From positions 1 through 15,663 of the forward strand of contig DAOWME010000045.1 of NCBI GenBank assembly GCA_030643245.1: 15,663 nucleotides of DNA, written 5' to 3'. The DNA comes from Deltaproteobacteria bacterium (GTDB lineage Bacteria; Desulfobacterota; UBA8473). The notes below the pieces were generated by a model. It saw only the letters and a list, made by a program, of their open reading frames with translations, was not told the DNA's origin and did not search any database. Positions 13,633 to 15,663 of this stretch are shown piece after piece. Each line of letters begins with the position of its first letter. Positions within the stretch are counted from its first letter, which is position 1. A program made the translations under genes and the position numbers.

Positions 13633-14832
13633 CTAATATGATTTTGGTAACTTCAGTCCAAACTGGCCGACGATATTCATCTCAACCTCATCCGTGCCGG
13701 CAGCGATTGCATACCCGAGAAACAACCAGAAGAGGCTTTCCATGTGGCCGTTGAGCTTGGTCCACTTGCAGTTTCGACTCAATGGGTCTATTTGGGAGTA
13801 GCACCCCAGGATCTCCGTCCCAAGCATAGCCAGTCGCTCCAATATGTGGTCATTGAAGACCTTGTCCCTTGACGGTTCATAAATCGGAGAGGCTCCTTTG
13901 CTCATCTTCCAGATGGTTTCGTAGGCAAGCACCTTTTGGGTCTCAAGTTCGATAGCTACGTCGGCTAACTTGTGTCGTATTTCCCGCTCTCGAAAAAGAC
14001 CCCTTTCCCTGGTATACTCGATAAGCTCGTCCAGTATCCTCTTGTTATATCCGTAACACCTGCCGGCAATGCTGCCTCTTTCGAAACCCAGCGCGTGCAT
14101 CAATTGGTACCATCCGTTGTTTTCCTTGCCGACCAGATTGGCGGCTGGAACCCTTAAATCATCAAAGAAGACTTCATTGAATATGTGGTGCCCCACATAG
14201 TTTATCAGGGGTCTCACCGTAATTCCCTTGCTTTTCATGTCCACAATAAAGACACTGATTCCCTTATGTGGTTTGGTGGCATCAGGATCTGTTTTGACTG
14301 CAATCCAACACCATTTTGCCCTGTGGGCAGCGCTGGTCCATATCTTTTGTCCGTTGATAACGTATTCGTCCCCCTCCCTTACTGCTCGAGTCTGAATCTT
14401 GGCGAAATCACTGCCGGCGTTAGGTTCGCTGTATGCAGTGCACCAGATACCGTCCGGCTCTCCTGATGCAATGAGTGGGAGATATTTCTTCTTCTGTTCC
14501 TCTGACCCAAACATCATGAGAGAAGGCCCGACCCAATCCACGCCGCCGACCCCCATAGTGACGCCAGGTATCCCCCAGTATGATGCCTCTTCAGAATATA
14601 CCAGTTGCTCCCAGAGAGAAGCGCCCTTGCCGCCATATTCTTCAGGCCAGGACATGGTAAGCCACCCTCTTTCCGCAAGCTTCTTGGCGATTGACATGGC
14701 AAATTCCCAGTCTTCGTCTTCACTTTCTTCCTCCAACATCGTTGATAGCCATCCGGGTGGCAACTCCTCTTTTGCAAACTTACGGATTTCCTGTCTTAAC
14801 TTCTCTTCCTTTTCGCCAAATCTAAAATCCAT
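13633..14832 (-). CDS. Acyl-CoA dehydrogenase, probable catalytic subunit of a pair
   Basis: A 399-residue FAD-dependent acyl-CoA dehydrogenase, oxidising an acyl-CoA at the alpha-beta bond and passing electrons to ETF. The signature CTAYSEPNAGSDFA (131-144), then GQKIWTSAAHRAKWCWIAVKT (161-181) and GISVFIVDMKSKGI are classical. The C-terminal glutamate site of medium-chain enzymes reads AAGT, but Glu251 in LGFERGSIAGR sits on helix G, the catalytic position in isovaleryl-CoA- and long-chain-type enzymes. The middle residues DEDWEFAMSIAKKLAERGW are of the FadE heteromer type. The ATG has GGAGG 11 nt upstream. It is the first gene of a two-gene operon with 12462-13619; the two products probably assemble into one enzyme. 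Confidence 0.92.
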   Translation of the reverse strand: MDFRFGEKEEKLRQEIRKFAKEELPPGWLSTMLEEESEDEDWEFAMSIAKKLAERGWLTMSWPEEYGGKGASLWEQLVYSEEASYWGIPGVTMGVGGVDWVGPSLMMFGSEEQKKKYLPLIASGEPDGIWCTAYSEPNAGSDFAKIQTRAVREGDEYVINGQKIWTSAAHRAKWCWIAVKTDPDATKPHKGISVFIVDMKSKGITVRPLINYVGHHIFNEVFFDDLRVPAANLVGKENNGWYQLMHALGFERGSIAGRCYGYNKRILDELIEYTRERGLFREREIRHKLADVAIELETQKVLAYETIWKMSKGASPIYEPSRDKVFNDHILERLAMLGTEILGCYSQIDPLSRNCKWTKLNGHMESLFWLFLGYAIAAGTDEVEMNIVGQFGLKLPKSY

Positions 14833-15078
14833 CGATTTCTCTACCTCCTAACAAAACTGTTCGTGTTGCATAGTCAATCAACAGGAGCTTTTTCTGTAAT
14901 CGCACGTCTGAAAAGATTCCACCTGCGCAGTTACACAACAATATCACCTGTGTATCGAATAACCTTCTCCTCCTAGTTTTAATCATTTTTAAAAATTCTA
15001 AGTTCGCCACGCTAAATTGCAGACAACTCAGTCGCAAGCTCCCTCAAACAAATCTGCAATTTTCAGCTTCGCTCACTA
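14833..15078. promoter_or_regulatory. Leader region of the acyl-CoA dehydrogenase operon
   Basis: About 245 nt with no confident gene. On the minus strand an AGGAGGAGAAGG run lies near 14960-14975 but has no well-placed ATG. A frame through it (14822-15037) reads an FDTQVILLCNCAGGIFSD stretch resembling the Cys-rich start of HdrA-like proteins, then overlaps the dehydrogenase start by 11 nt. It could be a leader peptide, a remnant or chance. I see no clear promoter. Confidence 0.3.
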
Positions 15079-15261
15079 AGGGACGTGGCCGAAATAACTT
15101 CCTCAAGTTGGCGCTCAGATTTAGGTTAGATTTGTTCGATCTGAAAATACAAAACCACAGTAATAGTTTTGCCTATTTCGAGGATTTTGTGTTTGAAGAT
15201 CGGGCAAAGATGCCCTGAAGATGAGATGTACAAATGGGGAAATTATTTCGGCCACGTCCCT
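15079..15261. mobile_element. Fold-back repeat copy C, complete, 183 bp
   Basis: Same length and layout as copy B. The left end AGGGACGTGGCCGAAATAAC and the inverted right end share an A-to-T change relative to copies A and B (GTGG on one arm, CCAC on the other), keeping the ends complementary. The inner right end has one further change. Flanking dinucleotides are TA on both sides, consistent with a TA target duplication. It sits about 245 nt upstream of the acyl-CoA dehydrogenase operon. Confidence 0.87.
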
Positions 15262-15524
15262 TAGAATCTTTCTCAAAATGAATAAAGTGTAAACTACTTT
15301 TCAGTTCTTATGAATACTACCCATGAAACTTATCTTTTTTGAGCGATCTTGTCAAGAAAAGAAACTTACAATTTTATTTAATGGCTAACCCCTTTAGTAC
15401 ACGCTATTTTGTAATACTGCCGAATGCTTGCTTCCTTTTAAGTATTACACGTAATGGTCTATGGATAACCCACCCGATCTACCGGCAATGTCAGTTGACT
15501 TCAGGGTTGGGAATGCATCCAGTA
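15262..15524. other. AT-rich intergenic stretch between two repeat copies
   Basis: No gene is recognisable. It contains an 8-bp inverted repeat, GTAATACT at 15411-15418 and AGTATTAC at 15441-15448, separated by 22 nt, and one DnaA-box-like TATGGATAA near 15460. I see nothing else in it. Confidence 0.4.
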
Positions 15525-15663
15525 AGGGACGGGGACGAAGTAACTTCCTCAAGTTGGCGCTCAGATTTAGGTTAGATTTGTTCGATCTGAAAACGCAAAA
15601 CCGCAGGAATAGTCGAACTATTTTGAGGATTTTGTGTTTGAAGATCGGGCAAAGATGGCCTGA
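15525..15663. mobile_element. Fold-back repeat copy D, truncated by window end
   Basis: The first 139 nt of another copy, starting AGGGACGGGGACGAAGTAAC and matching copies B and C through the core to the segment GATCGGGCAAAGATGGCCTGA at the window edge. The tip reads AATAGT-CGA-ACTATT, one base shorter than in B and C but still self-complementary. The left flank ends in TA. The right end is outside the window, so completeness is unknown. Confidence 0.82.

Noticed and set aside
15411..15448. 8-bp inverted repeat as an intrinsic terminator
   Set aside because: AT-rich stem, 22-nt loop and no T-run; no gene ends nearby.

Overview
The window reads as a chromosomal segment of an anaerobic Gram-negative (diderm) bacterium, most likely a Desulfobacterota / former deltaproteobacterium. 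The outer membrane is implied by a TolC-type protein. The lineage is suggested by the siroheme-dependent (alternative) heme genes ahbC and ahbD next to hemB and a fused cobA-hemD, by a paired acyl-CoA dehydrogenase operon, and by small lineage-type proteins (DUF2914-like, a four-cysteine 68-residue protein). This placement is inference; no rRNA or other phylogenetic marker is present.

Layout. (1) 1-4709, minus strand: a tripartite efflux operon read right to left as TolC-like outer-membrane protein, HlyD/YbhG-type membrane fusion protein, YbhF-type double ATPase and the start of an ABC-2 permease cut by the window edge. (2) 4710-5587: a gene-poor stretch with short coding-like fragments and the first copy of a fold-back repeat. 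(3) 5588-10857, minus strand: tetrapyrrole cluster read as cobA-hemD, ahbC, hemB, ahbD. These supply porphobilinogen synthase, uroporphyrinogen III synthase plus its C-methyltransferase, and the last two steps of the siroheme-to-heme route. (4) 10936-11367, minus strand: a secreted DUF2914-like protein with a good promoter. (5) 11368-11786: a divergent intergenic region with DnaA-box-like sites and two palindromes. (6) 11787-12394, plus strand: a YbgC-type thioesterase and a four-cysteine small protein, ending at a hairpin shared with the convergent genes. (7) 12462-14832, minus strand: two adjacent acyl-CoA dehydrogenase genes, probably subunits of one enzyme. (8) 14833-15663: no confident gene; two further repeat copies.

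The most unusual element is a roughly 183-bp repeat present as two complete copies (9059-9241, 15079-15261), one copy cut by the window end (15525-15663), one chimeric copy with a replaced core (5428-5601) and one degenerate solo end (7794-7813). It has terminal inverted repeats of about 24 bp, is an imperfect palindrome over its whole length with a 6-nt tip, and punctuates the heme cluster. In one case it supplies the stop codon of ahbD. It behaves like a non-autonomous fold-back element (MITE-like), but I cannot name its family.
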